A stretch of 64,000 nt of DNA, taken from assembly GCA_030247885.1 (NCBI GenBank), contig JAPDRO010000002.1:1178001-1242000 (forward strand). The letters are read 5' to 3'. Position numbers and translations under genes: made by a program. Below the pieces are notes generated by a model that was not told the origin of the DNA, ran no database searches, and was given only the letters and a program-made list of their open reading frames with translations. Positions 1 through 12,302 of the stretch are shown one piece after another (the first letter of the stretch is position 1; each line of letters opens with the position of its first letter). This DNA is from Taxawa tesnikishii (nom. ined.). Lineage: Eukaryota > Ascomycota > Dothideomycetes > Dothideales.

Positions 1-749
1 TCGCCGCACTGTTTCTGCTGGGCTACGTCGGCGTTGAAGTCGCGCTTGGGGGATGGATCGTCTCGTTCATGGCCAATCAAAGAGGCGGCGAACCGTTCGC
101 GTCGGGAATGGTCGCCACCGGATTCTGGCTTGGAATCGCGCTCGGGCGAGTGGTACTGGGTTTCGTGACACCGCGGGTGGGAGAGAAGCTGGCCATCATG
201 GTAAGCGTGCAACCATCACAGCTTCTTGCCCACATTTCCTCCCAAGACTTTCGAACTTTGTTCGTGGATACTGACTGAAACTCCTCCTCACCAGGCCTAT
301 CTCATAGCAGCCATGGCACTCCAACTCCTCTTCTGGCTCGTCCCCGAGTTCTACGTCTCCGCCATCGCCGTCTCCCTCGTCGGCTTCTTTCTCGGCCCAC
401 TCTTCCCCGCCGCCGTGGTCACCACATCCAAGGTCCTGCCCCGTACCTCCACGTGTCAGCCATCGGTTTCGCTGCCGCACTAGGCGGTGGTGGAGCGGCC
501 GTGTTCCCGTTCGCCGTGGGTGCCCTGGCGCAGGTGCGCGGCGTCCAAGTCCTTCAGCCCATCATCCTCGCACTCATGGCGGTGCTGCTCGTGGTGTGGC
601 TGTGCCTGCCACGGCTGCAAGACCGGCGACGAGAAGACGACGATCCGTCGGGGGGACGACGCCACAGCAGCTGGAGCACCACTACGGCAGCCCCTCTTGG
701 CGCGAGAGGCTCGATATCGATCTCATCGACCAGGGACGCAGCTTGCTAA
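1..749 (+). CDS. MFS transporter, C-terminal part (5' end outside window)
   Basis: This is the C-terminal part of a major facilitator superfamily permease; the first half lies left of the window. The visible protein has alternating hydrophobic segments and an ARG-rich MFS-type loop (GIALGRVVLGFV near 140-175), then FLGPLFPAAVVTTSK, then SAIGFAAALGGGGAA and a last membrane span LMAVLLVVWLCLP. One intron fits 201-294 (GTAAGC...CCAG), placed at a codon boundary. The frame changes at the C run at 439-442: LPP before it and YLHVSAIGF after it are both typical of the family, so one base seems to be missing there. The stop used here ends at 749; the hydrophilic tail after about 600 is open in more than one frame, so the true end is unsure. 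The substrate cannot be told from this fragment. Confidence 0.75.
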
Positions 750-1144
750 AGCGGAGAATGGCCAAGGTGACGCAGGAGAGGGTCGAAAAAGAGAGGCGCG
801 GGAGCTCGCGCGGACTGCAGAGGCTTTGAGGAATCCGACCGCCTTCGCTGTGCTGCAGGGCGTAGATCCCGGGAGCACGGAGCCGCCGCCGTATAGCAAT
901 ATTCGCGGATGATTGCGAGGGCTGGAGGATGAAAGCAGTCAGGGGTTTTTCCATCTCGTTTCGCACTTTGGTTTGCTTTCTCTATTCAAGGGAAAGGAGA
1001 AGGGTCTCTCAAGGACCATGTAAATGCTGTCGAAGACTGACAATCATCTCGATGTGCGGGTCGCTGCGCGGATAAATTCCACCAAATGTTGGCCCGTCTT
1101 TTGGCCTCTTCCATCATTCTTGCTCTAGCTGCTGTTGTTGCTCG
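750..1144. other. Gap between convergent MFS and SFH1 genes
   Basis: This stretch holds the 3' sides of two convergent genes. A frame remains open to 912 and might belong to the MFS tail if its end frame is misjudged. I see no separate gene or repeat. Confidence 0.4.
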
Positions 1145-3616
1145 TCACGAAATCCATTGTTCAGTAACCGCTTCCCATCCCAGGTGTCCCCGTTCCAGCA
1201 CCTGCACCCATCCCTCCCCGGGCGGTCCTGGCGTCACACTCTGTGTCATCGTCCTGCCCTGCGCTTCGGCCTCCTGGGCGAGCCTCCTCTCTCTGTACTT
1301 TCTCCCGTTGATGATGTTCTGCAGTCTCTTCCTCTCCCTCGGATCCGTCACTTTGGTCCAGTCCAGATCCTCGCCATCCACCGCATACTCATCGAACATA
1401 CTCGGCCCGCCGCCTCGCGCCGTAGCGGCGTATTGTTCCGGCAGAGCCCCTGCCAGAGGCTGAGGTGTGGAGTGGGGAGAGTTGCGGGACATGCGCGCCA
1501 GCTGTTGGGATTGAGCGCGCGCGATGGAGGGGACGAAGTGCGTGGTGCTGTGGGGGCGGGTGTGTAGGTGGTGAGACCCGGAGGCGCATTGTTGGCTGGA
1601 GGGAGCGAGGCTTCTGGTCTGTGGAATGGGTTAGTTGGGTGCTCTCGTCGATGTCGTCCTCTGCTGCGGGTTGGCTGGATCGTCGGGTTGTTGAAGACGG
1701 ACTTACCTCGCTGTGCCGTGGGGGCGTTCGTTGGCGTAGAGATCTTTGTTCCAGGGTGGGAGTATCTTGTCGCGGTCGTAAAGGAGGCCACAGTTTGCGC
1801 AAAGCGTCTGTGCTCCCGCGTCAGTCTCGCAAGAGATGCAATGGGTATGCAGAAACTCACCCTTGGTCCGGCAGGACCGTCTCGGACGCCCCACACTGCA
1901 CCTCCCCAAACGCGGCAGTGACTGCAGTGCCAGTACTGTCTCTCAGCCTCGCTCAGCTTGCCTGCACCAGTATACTCCTGTCCCACTTCCGGCGTTTCCC
2001 TGCCGACGGGACTCAAGCTCCTGAATCTTCTCTTCTTCTTGGCCCTTTCGCCCCTGCCCATCCTCTCCTCTTCGGCTCCAGCCTCGCCGTAGAAGCTTCC
2101 ACCCAGACCACTGCTCTGCGGTTGGAGCCCCAGGGCCATGCGGTTTTGTGTTTCTCGCCGCAGTCTCCTAAGAACCCTCTCGCGATCGCCTTCTCTCTTC
2201 TCAATCTCCTCTTTGCTCAGCACCTCGACTTTGGGCTCCCACTCGTCGCCCAGATGTTCGTTGTCATATCTCCACCCGGCACCCGCGCCGATGGCCACAG
2301 AACCATCGCCGTGCACTTCTGCGGCCTCGTTCTCGAGCTCGCCCCATGCATTGACGCCGCTGCCGACTATACCCAGCAGCGAACCCCCGTTCTCGCAGAC
2401 TTCCTTCTTCAACTTTAACACGGCTTCATAGATGGCGTGGGCGATGGCGGGAACCCATTCTCCGGAAAGGCCAAGGTCAGCACAGGTCTGCTTGGCAAAG
2501 ATTTCGGGAGTGCCTGGTGGATGCAGTAGTGACCACTCAAACTTGTCGGTGTAGAGCTGGTTTTGAAGGTTGACTGAGAGGGATATGACGCAGCGAGCGG
2601 CATCGTCGAGGTTGTGGAGAGATGGAACAGGAAGCTGTTGTGCGGTCGCGGTGACTTTGGGTTCGGTCGGCTGTGGTGTGGCAGGAACGGAAGCGTGGCC
2701 GTTTGTTCGAACGGCCTGAAGCTGATTTGGGGTGCCAACCCTGAGCGGAGTGCCGGACGGATCGCGCGAAAGGGGCGGTCTGACGGATGCAGGTTGAGTT
2801 GTCGAAGGCTTTGGGTTTTCTTGGAAGAGAGGATGGAGAGCAACACCAGCATGCTCCTCCAGCTGTGTCCGTATTTGCTGGGCTATCGCCATGACCAGGG
2901 CCGGTTTACGGTCTTGAGGGAAGTCCAGCTCATCAACAAAGACTTTGGCGAAGTAGTCCGGAGTCATGAGAGCTTCGTGTAGATTCCACATGAAGTAGTC
3001 CTTCAACCTGTATTCTGGTGTCATCTCCGGCAGCTTGTACGCGGGCGCCTCCAGATCGAGACCGAGCTCGCGCGCATTGTTCGGCTTCGGAAGTGCGGGC
3101 TCTGGCTGAAACGGCTTGATGTCGAGATCGATGCGTATGGGGATGAGGGTGAGAGGTAGTGCTGGCTGTACGTGAACCTGCTTTTCCGTCCTGAACGCGC
3201 AGCCGTCAGCATCCACGAAACTGCTATACCGACCACCGTCTTCTGGGTACGCACATCATTTTCTTTGGCTTTCCCATCCACTCTCTCCATATACCCTGCA
3301 CATCAACGGGTTCAGACAGCTCTTTTCCAAGCTCCTTCTGCGGGGCGCCTTGAGCGACATTAGACTCGTCCTTGCGCAGAGAGCGCAGACCTGTGGGACG
3401 TCGCGGCGCATCGCTGTCGTCTAGGCTGTCTGTCTCGAAGTCCTCGGAATAGTTGATTGCAGTAGTGCCGCGCTTAGTTGTCCGTAGCGGCGGGATGACG
3501 GTCTGAGGTTGGAGCGCAGGAGTGAGAAGAGAATTGGCGTAGGTCCTTATGCGCGGGGCATAGCTCGAGACGAAGGCCTGAGGAGGGTTGTTGCGATTGA
3601 AAGATGCGGAAGACAT
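1145..3616 (-). CDS. SFH1: SNF5/SMARCB1-family RSC subunit (Sfh1 type) with GATA-like finger
   Basis: This is a SNF5-domain subunit of an ATP-dependent chromatin remodeller, most like the RSC subunit Sfh1. Exons on the minus strand are 3616-3255, 3190-1861, 1807-1707 and 1613-1145, giving about 753 residues. The N-terminus (SYAPRIRTYANSLLTP, TTKRGTTAINYSED) matches Sfh1-type proteins. Two SNF5 repeats follow: LTLIPIRIDLDIK...YFMWNLHEALMTPDYFAKVF, and ISLSVNLQNQLYTDKFEW. A GATA-like finger, CSHC-x-VWG...GPAGPR-TLCANCG, is created by the 1860-1808 intron. Branch points CTGAC, CTGAC and CTAAC support introns 1, 2 and 3. The last acceptor is a choice between two AGs four bases apart; the second (1614) opens a frame to 1145 that ends in a basic, bZIP-like stretch (DPRERKRLQN...RKYRERR). 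No frame break was needed. Function is inferred from the family. Confidence 0.85.
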
Positions 3617-3744
3617 GATTCGTCTTCAGCCAGGTTCGCCGATCTTCAGGGAGACCAGAGGGGGTGAGGGGTTTCCCCAGGCCTGCTCAGATACTGATGG
3701 GGACAAGCCTAGGGTTTGCGCTTGGTAGTGGTGGTAAGTGTGGC

Positions 3745-3776
3745 AGTGGTGAAGGAGGAAAGTGGTGAAGGAGGAA
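3745..3776. repeat. Two direct copies of a 16-bp unit
   Basis: The unit AGTGGTGAAGGAGGAA occurs twice head to tail, in the upstream region of SFH1. It looks like simple-sequence slippage. Confidence 0.8.
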
Positions 3777-3957
3777 AGTGATGGTCAAGCCGTCTCTTCG
3801 CGCATCTGAAGTTTCGCGATGGAGAAGAGTCTGGCAGGTGGTAGAGCACAACTACGCGACTCGAGTGAGAAGCATAGAGCAAGTGTGAAGCGAGCTGTGG
3901 TGGAGGAGCACGTGTTGACAGGTTGTCGCGTTGGCTTGCCGGTCCGCTCGGGAATGT

Positions 3958-3997
3958 GATGCGATGCGATGCGATGCTGTGCTATGCTATGCTATGC
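3958..3997. repeat. Pentanucleotide microsatellite (GATGC/TATGC)n
   Basis: About eight units of a five-base repeat. The first four are GATGC, and the rest drift to TGTGC and TATGC, which suggests stepwise decay of one array. Confidence 0.85.
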
Positions 3998-4544
3998 TTG
4001 CCAGTCAAGTTAGCAGCAAAAGTCGCGCCAACGTTGTCGACTAACCACTACGGGCAAGTGTCAGTAAGGGCGGCTCTCTCCCTCCTTGCTCGTTCCCTTG
4101 TTCCTTCCTTCCCTCGCTCCTCCTTCCGCGACTGCCAAGCCGGCAACTACTGACGCCTGCCTGAGCTATCATCGATGCATGCGTCACGTGACTGGTTTAT
4201 ATCGGTACTTCTTGCGAAACATCATCATCGTCATGACCACTGAAGCGCTTCATTCACGTACCAACACTTGCAATTCACCGCGACGAGGCCGAGGAGATTT
4301 CTCGTCAGCAGGTGCATATACATACATATATATATTGGTTCACTATCAATCTTAGATAGTGCAGATAACACGAGACCAAAATTCACAACAGTCCCAATCC
4401 AACTGCCATCATCTGCTACCTTTGGTCGTTCCTTCCATTCCCCGGAGTTCCCTTCTAGTCAGGTTCCAAAGACACAGGAAACCACGAGCTACGCACTGCA
4501 GCTACGCCTCAGTTACAGACCGCATACGCTCAGTCCTGGTCGAG

Positions 4545-5386
4545 ATGCCCGGTTCCTCGCTCTGGCTCACGCCGCCTCCAAACACTCCTCTCTACAATGC
4601 CCTCAAGACGCTCATCTCCAAGACCGTCCCAAAGCACTTCCCCAACACCAAAACGTACGACTTCATCCCTCACATCACCCTGACCTCCGACATCGACCCA
4701 GACGCCCACGACCACGAGGCCCAGAAATGGCTCGACGGTATGCGCTTGCCAAAGGTAACCTCTCCTTCACCCCACTGTTTCGCCATTCTCTCTCCTACTC
4801 CAGCAGCAATGACATGCGAGTTTTACATAAATATATATGTACATACACGTATGAGTACTAACGTATCATCATAGGGCAAAACCGGACCCATCAAGATCTA
4901 TATCGAGGAACTCGAGGCCGGCGAGCCATTCGTCAAGAAGCTCACCCTCAAGATGTTCAAGGAGTCCGCACCACTTGACTCGCTGGGACATCTCGCCGCC
5001 ATATGCCGTGCCGTCGGTGTCGAGAAGGGTGACATGGATAAGGCACGCGAGTGGGCCGAGAAAGACTACCTCCCGCATCTGAGCCTGATGTAGTAAGTTT
5101 TATCATCCCGTTTGTTCCTTTCCTTTCTCATCTCCTTCACCCCTGCTAACTTGGGGTTAGCGCCGACATCCCCGCGTCAGATGTGGAGTCCCAGAAGTCT
5201 ACCATCGAGAAGGAAATAGCCGAGGTCAGAGCTGAGCTTCTCAAGTCGTCCGACGACGGCAAGAACGTCGTCTGCGAAGGCGGTGTCATCGTGCTAGTTC
5301 CAACCTACAAGCCCATCGACGAGTGGGAGCCCATCGGCCAGAGGGAGCTGAGCCACATCCGTTGGGAGTGGCCTGATGGCGAATAG
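4545..5386 (+). CDS. CPD1: 2',3'-cyclic-nucleotide phosphodiesterase (2H family)
   Basis: This is a small 2H phosphoesterase of the plant/fungal cyclic phosphodiesterase group, which opens ADP-ribose 1'',2''-cyclic phosphate made during tRNA splicing. Exons 4545-4754, 4875-5092 and 5161-5386 give 217 residues, the usual size. The two catalytic HxT/S signatures are present: HITLTS in exon 1 and HLSLMY, which spans the second intron. Both introns have GTAA donors, and the second has a CTAAC branch point. I chose ATG 4545 (MPGSSLWLTPPP) because that start is typical of the family; the open frame further upstream has no family character. SEN15, a subunit of the tRNA-splicing endonuclease that generates the substrate precursor, is also in the window but 42 kb away, so no linkage is claimed. 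Confidence 0.9.
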
Positions 5387-5932
5387 ATCCCTGCCATCTC
5401 CGATCTTCAATCACGCTTCTCAACTTCTGCAGTTAGCTAGCGCACGCGTGAAGCCAAGGCTGCATCATCGCTACGCCCAGGATTCGGAGCTTCTGAAAGC
5501 AAGGGGAAAGTTGGGATACTCGTGAAGCTAACGGACTTGGGAGGATCCAGAGATCCTAGTCACTTAGCTAACTAAGCCTGATCGCCGCTCCAAGGCGACA
5601 CCAAGGAGGAAAGAACAATTGCTCCCTCTCCCTCCACATAGCACATCGGAAGCCCTCTTTTCACCAAGGGAGTAGATCATCACATGCGATAATGAGAGGA
5701 ATCAAGTTCACTCATTCTCAACACGTCGTGACCAAGCATACAGGAACACCAGGATCGACAATGGGTTTATCTCAATCATCGTTCGACCGGACTCAGTCTC
5801 TCTATCCGTGAGCAAACCTCACGCAAGCCCGAGAGAGCATCTACCTGCTTTGTGCTGTTGGTAGCAACGCCTGAACACCCCCTTGGCTCTGTTCCCTCGA
5901 GATGTCCCGGACTGCGCCTTGCATCCCATATC
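5387..5932. other. Gap between convergent CPD1 and HIR1
   Basis: This holds the 3' flanks of two convergent genes. I see nothing recognisable in it. Confidence 0.5.
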
Positions 5933-8900
5933 CTACATTTCCGTAACCATGGGCGTAGCCCCGCCCTCCTGCTTTCCCAGAACACCTAGAAATCTCGCAT
6001 AGGGAACCGTGATGCGCTGGAGGTCTCGATGCTTGCCTGTTGGGCTCGTGAGTCTCTTGTTGCCACGCGAGCGACCCAGATGATATTGTTGAAAAAAAAA
6101 CACTTACCGAGAATGAGCACAACCTCCCTCAGCAACTCCTCCCTCTTCCAGCCCACCATCTCCTCGCCTTCAGCCATCCAACCCTCCCCACCACCCCTTT
6201 CCTTACCCGCCTGTCCCCCTCGCCATCTTCCTCCCCGTCCTCGTACATCTTACCCATAAGCCCCCTGAGCAGTTCCTCCACCTTGCCCCTAAGCCCTTCG
6301 GCACCGATGCGCTTGGCGTACATCATAAGGTAGAGCCTGAACTCCTCCTTCGCGCCCAGCGTCATGGCGGCCGCGACTCTGTTCTCCAGGTGCGCGATAC
6401 TGACGGTGCTTTCGAACCCTTCGAACCCTTCCGCACTCAGCAGGCTCTTGACCAGGCGCTGCAGGAAGTACGCGCGGCCGCGCAGCAGACTCTGAGACGT
6501 CGTGTTGCGCTCCAGGAGGGGTATGATGCCCGCCGAGATGTTCTCGGGCTTGATGTGATCGGCGTCGTCGTCCGCGTTGCCGTTTTGCTTGCCGGACGAG
6601 GACGACGACGACGAGGTTGCGACGGTCGAGATGGACGTGTCGGTCGTGTTCCAGTACTGGCTGCCGATGGCCCACCACGGCTCCGAGAGACGCTGCCAGA
6701 CGAACATGGACGGCGAGTAGGTGAAGCCGTCGCCGTTGGACATGGCAACAATGATGCGGCCTTGCGAGTTGAGGCGTGCGAACATGACGGCAGGCGAGGT
6801 GGTGAGGTGTTGTTGGCCGACCGCAGACGCGATATCCAGCACCGGCGCAAGCGAGATGGGTGGGTGAGGAGAGGATAGGGTCTTGACGTTCCAGATGTAG
6901 CATTGGCCGGCTGCCGTCACGCACAGCAGCCACCACCCTCTACAGTCCAGGATCACTGGTTGCGACTCGAGGATCAGCGCGTTGATGAGGCGCCGACCCG
7001 CCGGGGTCCAGACGTGCAGGGACCCGTCCTCGCACGCTGCGGCCCACAAGTTGTGGTTCCCCGTGACGAGGAGGACAGCGCGAGCTAGATAGTCCTGCCA
7101 GAGCGATTGGCCGCGCTTCGAAACGTTGATCCGCGTCGGCTCACGGTCCTGTGGCCTACCGGTCCGTGCAGGTCCAGCGGCGTTTCTTGCTTCGAACACG
7201 ACAGATGGTTCCTCGTTACTGTCTCCCGTCTGGCCATTTGTGCCGTCCGGTTCGACTGGAAGGTTGCCATCTAGCGGCCGCAGGATGACGGTACGTACCA
7301 GCGGTACCGCCAAGCGCACCTGACTGACAGTCAGACTAGGGTTGACAATGGCAGGCCTCAGAACTTCGGGCGTTTCGGCAGCAGCAGATTTGGCCGCAAG
7401 GCTTGGTGGGACAAGACCGGCGGCCGTGTTCATGACAATGGGTGCAGCACCAGCCTGTTGCACGCTCGCGATGCGCTTCTCTGCTCTGCGGTCTTCGTCA
7501 CCATCAATCTCAGCAAACTTGCGCTTGTTTCCAAGCAACAAAGAAGCCAGTCCCCCTTAGGCAGACCGTCGAAAGGCTTGGAGACGTCTAGATAATTCTG
7601 TGGTGCATCGTTGCGGCTGCTTTGCGCAACCGTAGGCATCAGCTGAGATTTGGGTAGTGACGACTCTGCGAGCCCCGACGAGGATGATACAAGCAGAGGC
7701 GCAACCCTCTTTTGCCGTCTTTGGTGATAGTTACTCTCTGTTTGAGCTTGTCGATTCTGGCAACCTGAGGATCCACGGGCTTGGGTGCTGCTGGAGGCTG
7801 TTCTTTGGCCGCCGTACCGTTTGCGCCGTTTGTGGCGTCTGCAGTGCCAGCTCCGTTAGTTGAGTCGTTTACTTTTTCGGTGTTTCCATTGAGAGCAAGT
7901 ATTGGTTGTGAAGTGTTGTCGCCCATCAATTCGCCCATACGGCCTTGCACGCCTTTCAGTTCATCCGCTTTGCTGCTCTCCTCAAGCAAAAGGCCGTCTG
8001 CACCTTCAACAAGGCCCGCCCGTCGACCAGCGCCGTATTTCGCAAGCGATTTATCGTTGCTGGTTTCGGGTGCCGGATAGCCAAGTTCTCCGCGTTCGAA
8101 GAAGACGGCGGCGATGGTGCCATCCAAACTTGTCAAGAAGAGCTTCTCTCCATCTGGCGACCATGCGAGATCCGAGATGGATTTGGCTGCGAGCTCATGT
8201 GTTATGACAAAAGGCCTAGGGAAGCTGGTGTTCCAAACGCTCAAAGTCTTGTCCTGCCCTGCACAGGCGATGATGGTTACCGTAGGCGGCGCGACATAGT
8301 CTTGCCCATCGACCACTGGCGGCGGTGGTTGTGCACAGAACAATCGTGGTGAGAATGCGCAGACTTCGACCGGTCCTTCATGGCCGATAAGGTTAATATC
8401 GCTGGACCATGATCCGCGGTCGATGACGGCAACTGAACTGACCGGCCCATTCACGGCGTTTGCTGCAGCGATGTGTGCACCATCTGGGGACCAGGAGCAT
8501 CTGCGAAAGTATGTTGTGAGAGGCGAGGCAGCAAACGGAGCGGACACAGTACTCTCTAGGACAAAGTTGTTGGCTTGATCGTAAGCGTTCGCATTGGGTG
8601 CAGGTGATGTGAACCTGTAGATCTTGACGGTCCGATCATCACTGGCGGTGGCAAAGTACTTGTTTGCGGGGTCGAAGGTAAGACCTTTAACATGGCTTTG
8701 GTGATGCGATATAGTCTTGAGTTTCTCGAACGTGTGTCCGGACCACACTACAACCTTTGAGTCTAGGCCAACAGAAACCAGAACAGACGAATCGTAAGAC
8801 CAGCCCAAATCCTGAACGTCATTGTCATGGCCAATGAGGCGGCGGAAGATGCGCCAGTTTTCCACCGGAGGAGTTTCGTGTGACCCTAGGCCGCAACGTC

Positions 8901-9427
8901 AGTACAGCAGTTTCGCGGTCGCAACTTGTATCATGAGGCTGCCGTACCGAATGTGGTGTGTGTAGGCGGGTTCGGATCCAGGGTGTAGACACATACTATC
9001 TTGTCGTCCGCGCCGGAAGCCAAATACTTGCCGTTTGGTGAGAATCGTACAGAGTGGATGGTACCGGAGTGGTAGTTCATGGCAGCCAGCTGTCTAGGCT
9101 TGGTGTATTCGGGATTGCCAGCATTCGCGACAGCTTCCGTCGACCATACTCGAACATGACCATCTGTGTTCTTATTTCAACAAACTATCCTATCTCTTCC
9201 ACTTGTGTGCTCCTTCAACTTAAGCGTACCTCCACCGGCTGTGACCAGCCTGGTTCCGTCCGGGGAGACATGGCAGCTGTAGACCTCGAAGTCTTTCTTG
9301 TCACCTGTAAAGCTCGCGCAACAACATCAGTAATGTCCCTGTGTAGAGCATTCAGCAACGGCGCTGGAGCGGGGCCGAGTTGCGACAGACCTCCATGGGT
9401 TAACCAGAGTGGTTTGGTGAAGCGCAT
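5933..9427 (-). CDS. HIR1: Histone chaperone HIR1/HIRA, WD40 type (three apparent one-base losses)
   Basis: HIR1/HIRA is the WD40 subunit of the HIR complex, which deposits H3-H4 independently of replication and represses histone genes in the nucleus. Exons are 9427-9391, 9304-9230, 9163-8948, 8885-6108 and 6036-5933. The start MRFTKPLWLTHGG and the second exon (KDFEVYSCHVSPDG) are classic. WD repeats follow (GHVRVWSTEA, GHDNDVQDLGWS, ASDDRTVKIYRF, GHEGPVEVCAFS), then the B-domain/HIRA C-terminal region (LWAAACEDGSLHVWTPAGRR, LLREVVLILGKHRDLQRI). The main exon reads in three successive frames. The shifts fit one missing base each at 7710-7713 (T run on +), 7540-7542 (A run) and 6215-6219 (C run). 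Conserved sequence continues directly across each, so the gene was probably intact before assembly. The last exon ends after VTEM. Confidence 0.88.
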
Positions 9428-10357
9428 TACTGTTGCGAGTAACTCTAGACTATTCGAGTATTATCGCATGTTCTGGAGTTCTGTAGCTGTCGCGAGATGC
9501 TTCTTGGAGATGAGGATATGCTGACGCGCCGAGAAGCGTTGCGCAAGCGCGTCGCGAAAAGGTTGTTATAGAGAAGTGGTGTTTCGGGGCAGCGTACGGG
9601 AGGTTTCACATGCAGCAGCGACTGCGTTGCGCGTCAAGCTTCCCTTGCGGAGGACGAGCTTGGGCTTGGCACATATCAAACTCACTATCTGCTAAACGGA
9701 ATCATGGATACTTTGCTTTCCTTCTCACGTCTGTTGACCTGCATTCCTCATCCAAGAGGGTCTGCTTCTCTTTCCATTGGAGAAGGCGGTGTCTTCTGAG
9801 GAGCCAGACTGACCGAGTCCTTAACCACGCCGTGAATGTGAATGCACGAACGGAATCACCGAATGACTCCTTCTAGAGCCTAGAGCACGTGTTAATACCG
9901 GATGAACAATCGAACGTGCACATGTAGGATATAGCTCATCACGCTACACAGGCAGTGAACATGCTGCCAACAGCATGGTGAGCGCTCGTTTCCTGGCGAA
10001 AGGCGCGAATGCCCCTGCGGCAACGGTTGCTTGGCTCGAGGCCGATGACCGAGGTTAACGGCTATAGTTGATGGTATACCATCCAACATCAAGAAGACAA
10101 GTGAATACCTTACCAATTGTATCAGCTGAGCATCTTATCATTCTTCTTTTCGATCTCCATCTTACACAACCTCACGCGCACGTTGGACCAAGCCGAACTG
10201 ATTACGCAAGCATTGTTGAGTATACCCGGCGTGTCGCGTGCCCGCGTACAGACGGCATTGACATACATACCATTTCCTATATAAACTTGTTGACATCCAT
10301 CTCTCTTTTCCCGATTTTACGCCATCAAGAACAGCGTTGAGAACAACGTCAATCACA
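9428..10357. promoter_or_regulatory. Shared upstream region of HIR1 and the hydrolase gene
   Basis: This is a divergent promoter region of about 0.9 kb. There is no clear TATA box, although TATATAAAC-like sequence occurs near 10277. I see no repeat and no extra gene. Confidence 0.4.
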
Positions 10358-11906
10358 ATGTCGACCTCTCACTTCAGCGTTCAGCAGCACACTTTGCCCT
10401 GCGCGCATATACGCGAGTTCGCCAGAGCAACTGCAGACACCCAGGAAGACGTCCTGCACTTGGCCATCAAGCAGTACACTCCGCTGGACAACCCAGATCC
10501 ACAACCCGGAGATCTTACCATCATCGGCGCACATGCCAATGGCTTCCCGAAAGTAAGCCAGAGATAATAAACATGTGAAGCACAGACGTTGACAATATAC
10601 CAAAGGAACTCTACGAGCCACTCTGGGATGAGGTATATATAAGGCTGAAGATCTCGAACATCCGAATACGCAACATATGGATTGCAGATGTAGCACACCA
10701 AGGCCAATCTAGCGTGCTGAACGAGGACAAGCTTGGGGATGATCGTAAGTCCTCCATCCTCTCTACCTGTTTTCTCCAATGCCTTGTCGTTCTCATCACC
10801 ACTCACATGCACGCCGCATGATGTTTCATCAAACACCACCCTCCAACTCAACACAGACAGCCACCTAACACACCTGCAGCCTCCTGGTTCGATCACCCAC
10901 GCGACCTCTTCCTCATGATCAACCACTTCCGTGCGCAAATGCCACGTCCCATCGTCGGCATCGGGCACTCCATGGGCGGCTCTCACCTCGTGAACCTATC
11001 CTTCATCCACCCCCGCCTCTTCAGCACCCTTGTCCTCATAGATCCCGTGATGCAACGTGTGGCTTCCGTGACCGGCAACTTTGCCCCTGCGCAAGCCAGC
11101 ACACTCCGGCGAGACCGATGGCCCAGCCGTGCGGCCGCCCGCGCCGCCTTCCAGCGCTCCAAATTCTACCAGACTTGGGATCCGCGCGTGCTAGACTTGT
11201 GGATCTCGTACGGCCTGCGCGACCTTCCTACTTTACTCTATCCTGAGGCGACGCCCGCCTCCGCAACGCCACCGACGATCTCTGCGGACATCGCGGGCGC
11301 AACCCCCAGCCCGGCCCCCGATACCGAGAAGGAAGTAACCCTTACCACAACCAAGCACCAAGAAGTCCTCACCTTCGTGCGACCCAACTTCCCAACGCCT
11401 AGCCATCCAAACCCCGGCAGCGATCCCAACCCGCTCACGCATCCGGACATCGACCCCCGCGGATTGGCGCCCACAACCCCTTCTACCGCCCCGAACCGCT
11501 GCAGACCTTCCTACGCCTCCCTCATCTACGCCCCAGCGTCCTGTATATCTTCGGATCCTTATCCGCAATGTCCGCCCCGCTTCTGCGGGCCGACAAGCTC
11601 GCGGTAACGGGCACCGGCGTCGGAGGCTCCGGCGGCGCGCCAAAGGGAAGGGTGAAGGAGGTCCTGATGCAGGATACGGGACACCTCATCCCTATGGAAA
11701 AGGTGCAGGAGACCAGCGAACACGTCGTCCAGTGGCTGGTTCCGGAGCTGGGCCGGTGGCGGGAGGCTGACGAGGCCGAGAGGGAGGAATGGAGGCAGGT
11801 ACCGAAGGAAGCCAAGGCTAGGATGAGTGGCGAATTCGTGGAGAACATGTTGGGAGGTTGGTTGGGTGAGAAGGGCGTGCAGAGGAAGGGAAAGGCCAAG
11901 TTGTGA
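10358..11906 (+). CDS. Alpha/beta hydrolase of the AKT2/MpaH-like peroxisomal group
   Basis: This is a serine hydrolase of the fungal group often labelled toxin biosynthesis protein, which includes peroxisomal acyl-CoA or ester hydrolases. Exons are 10358-10552, 10606-10744 and 10880-11906. Visible features are the oxyanion-region motif GAHANGFPKELYEPLWDE, the nucleophile elbow GHSMGG, TKHQEVLTFVRPNF, and a late HLIP that could supply the catalytic histidine. The protein ends in KAKL, and AKL matches the PTS1 peroxisomal signal. A one-base loss in the C run at 11470-11472 splits exon 3: before it lies ...HPDIDPRGLAP, and after it HNPFYRPEPLQTFLRLP, both conserved in the group. Membership of this group does not prove a role in toxin or secondary metabolism, and no such cluster is present beside it. 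Confidence 0.82.
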
Positions 11907-12302
11907 GATGTGGGTGTCCCTAGGGGCTGGTGTAGATTGGGGGCAGGCGCTGTGAGAATAGGAGTGGGAGCCCGTCTTTTCTTACTACTTGCAACTGGGA
12001 TTGCGGCATCCGGAAAGGAAGGTGTGTTGAAGGGTTGACAATAGGGAACGAGAGGCACGCATCCGCTAGCCAGAGCGTCGTCCTCGGTGCTGCTCCTATC
12101 ACTTGACATATATTACATGGAATATCCTCATCCGAATCAGGAGTTCAACTACCGATGTTCCTTTGCAGCCCAATCTAGCCAACGCTTACCAAGTAACCGT
12201 TCTGTCCCGAATTCGTGCCTGTCCGTCCCTATCCGCATTGCCAACAACGCCATTGGAAAAAACAAAAAAAAGGAACACCCTCTTCAATGTGAAACTGCAT
12301 GC
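11907..12302. other. Gap between convergent hydrolase and kinase genes
   Basis: This holds 3' flanking sequence of two convergent genes. An A-rich run lies near 12260-12271. There is nothing else to report. Confidence 0.5.

Larger units (their letters stand above)
3617..4544. promoter_or_regulatory. Shared upstream region of SFH1 and CPD1
   Basis: This is a divergent promoter region of about 0.9 kb. It holds two simple repeats listed separately (3745-3776 and 3958-3997) and an AT-rich tract, TACATACATATATATATT, near 4320, which could act as a TATA-like element for CPD1. In the CPD1 frame the DNA is open from 4359, but the first well-placed ATG is 4545. No further gene is visible. Confidence 0.45.
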
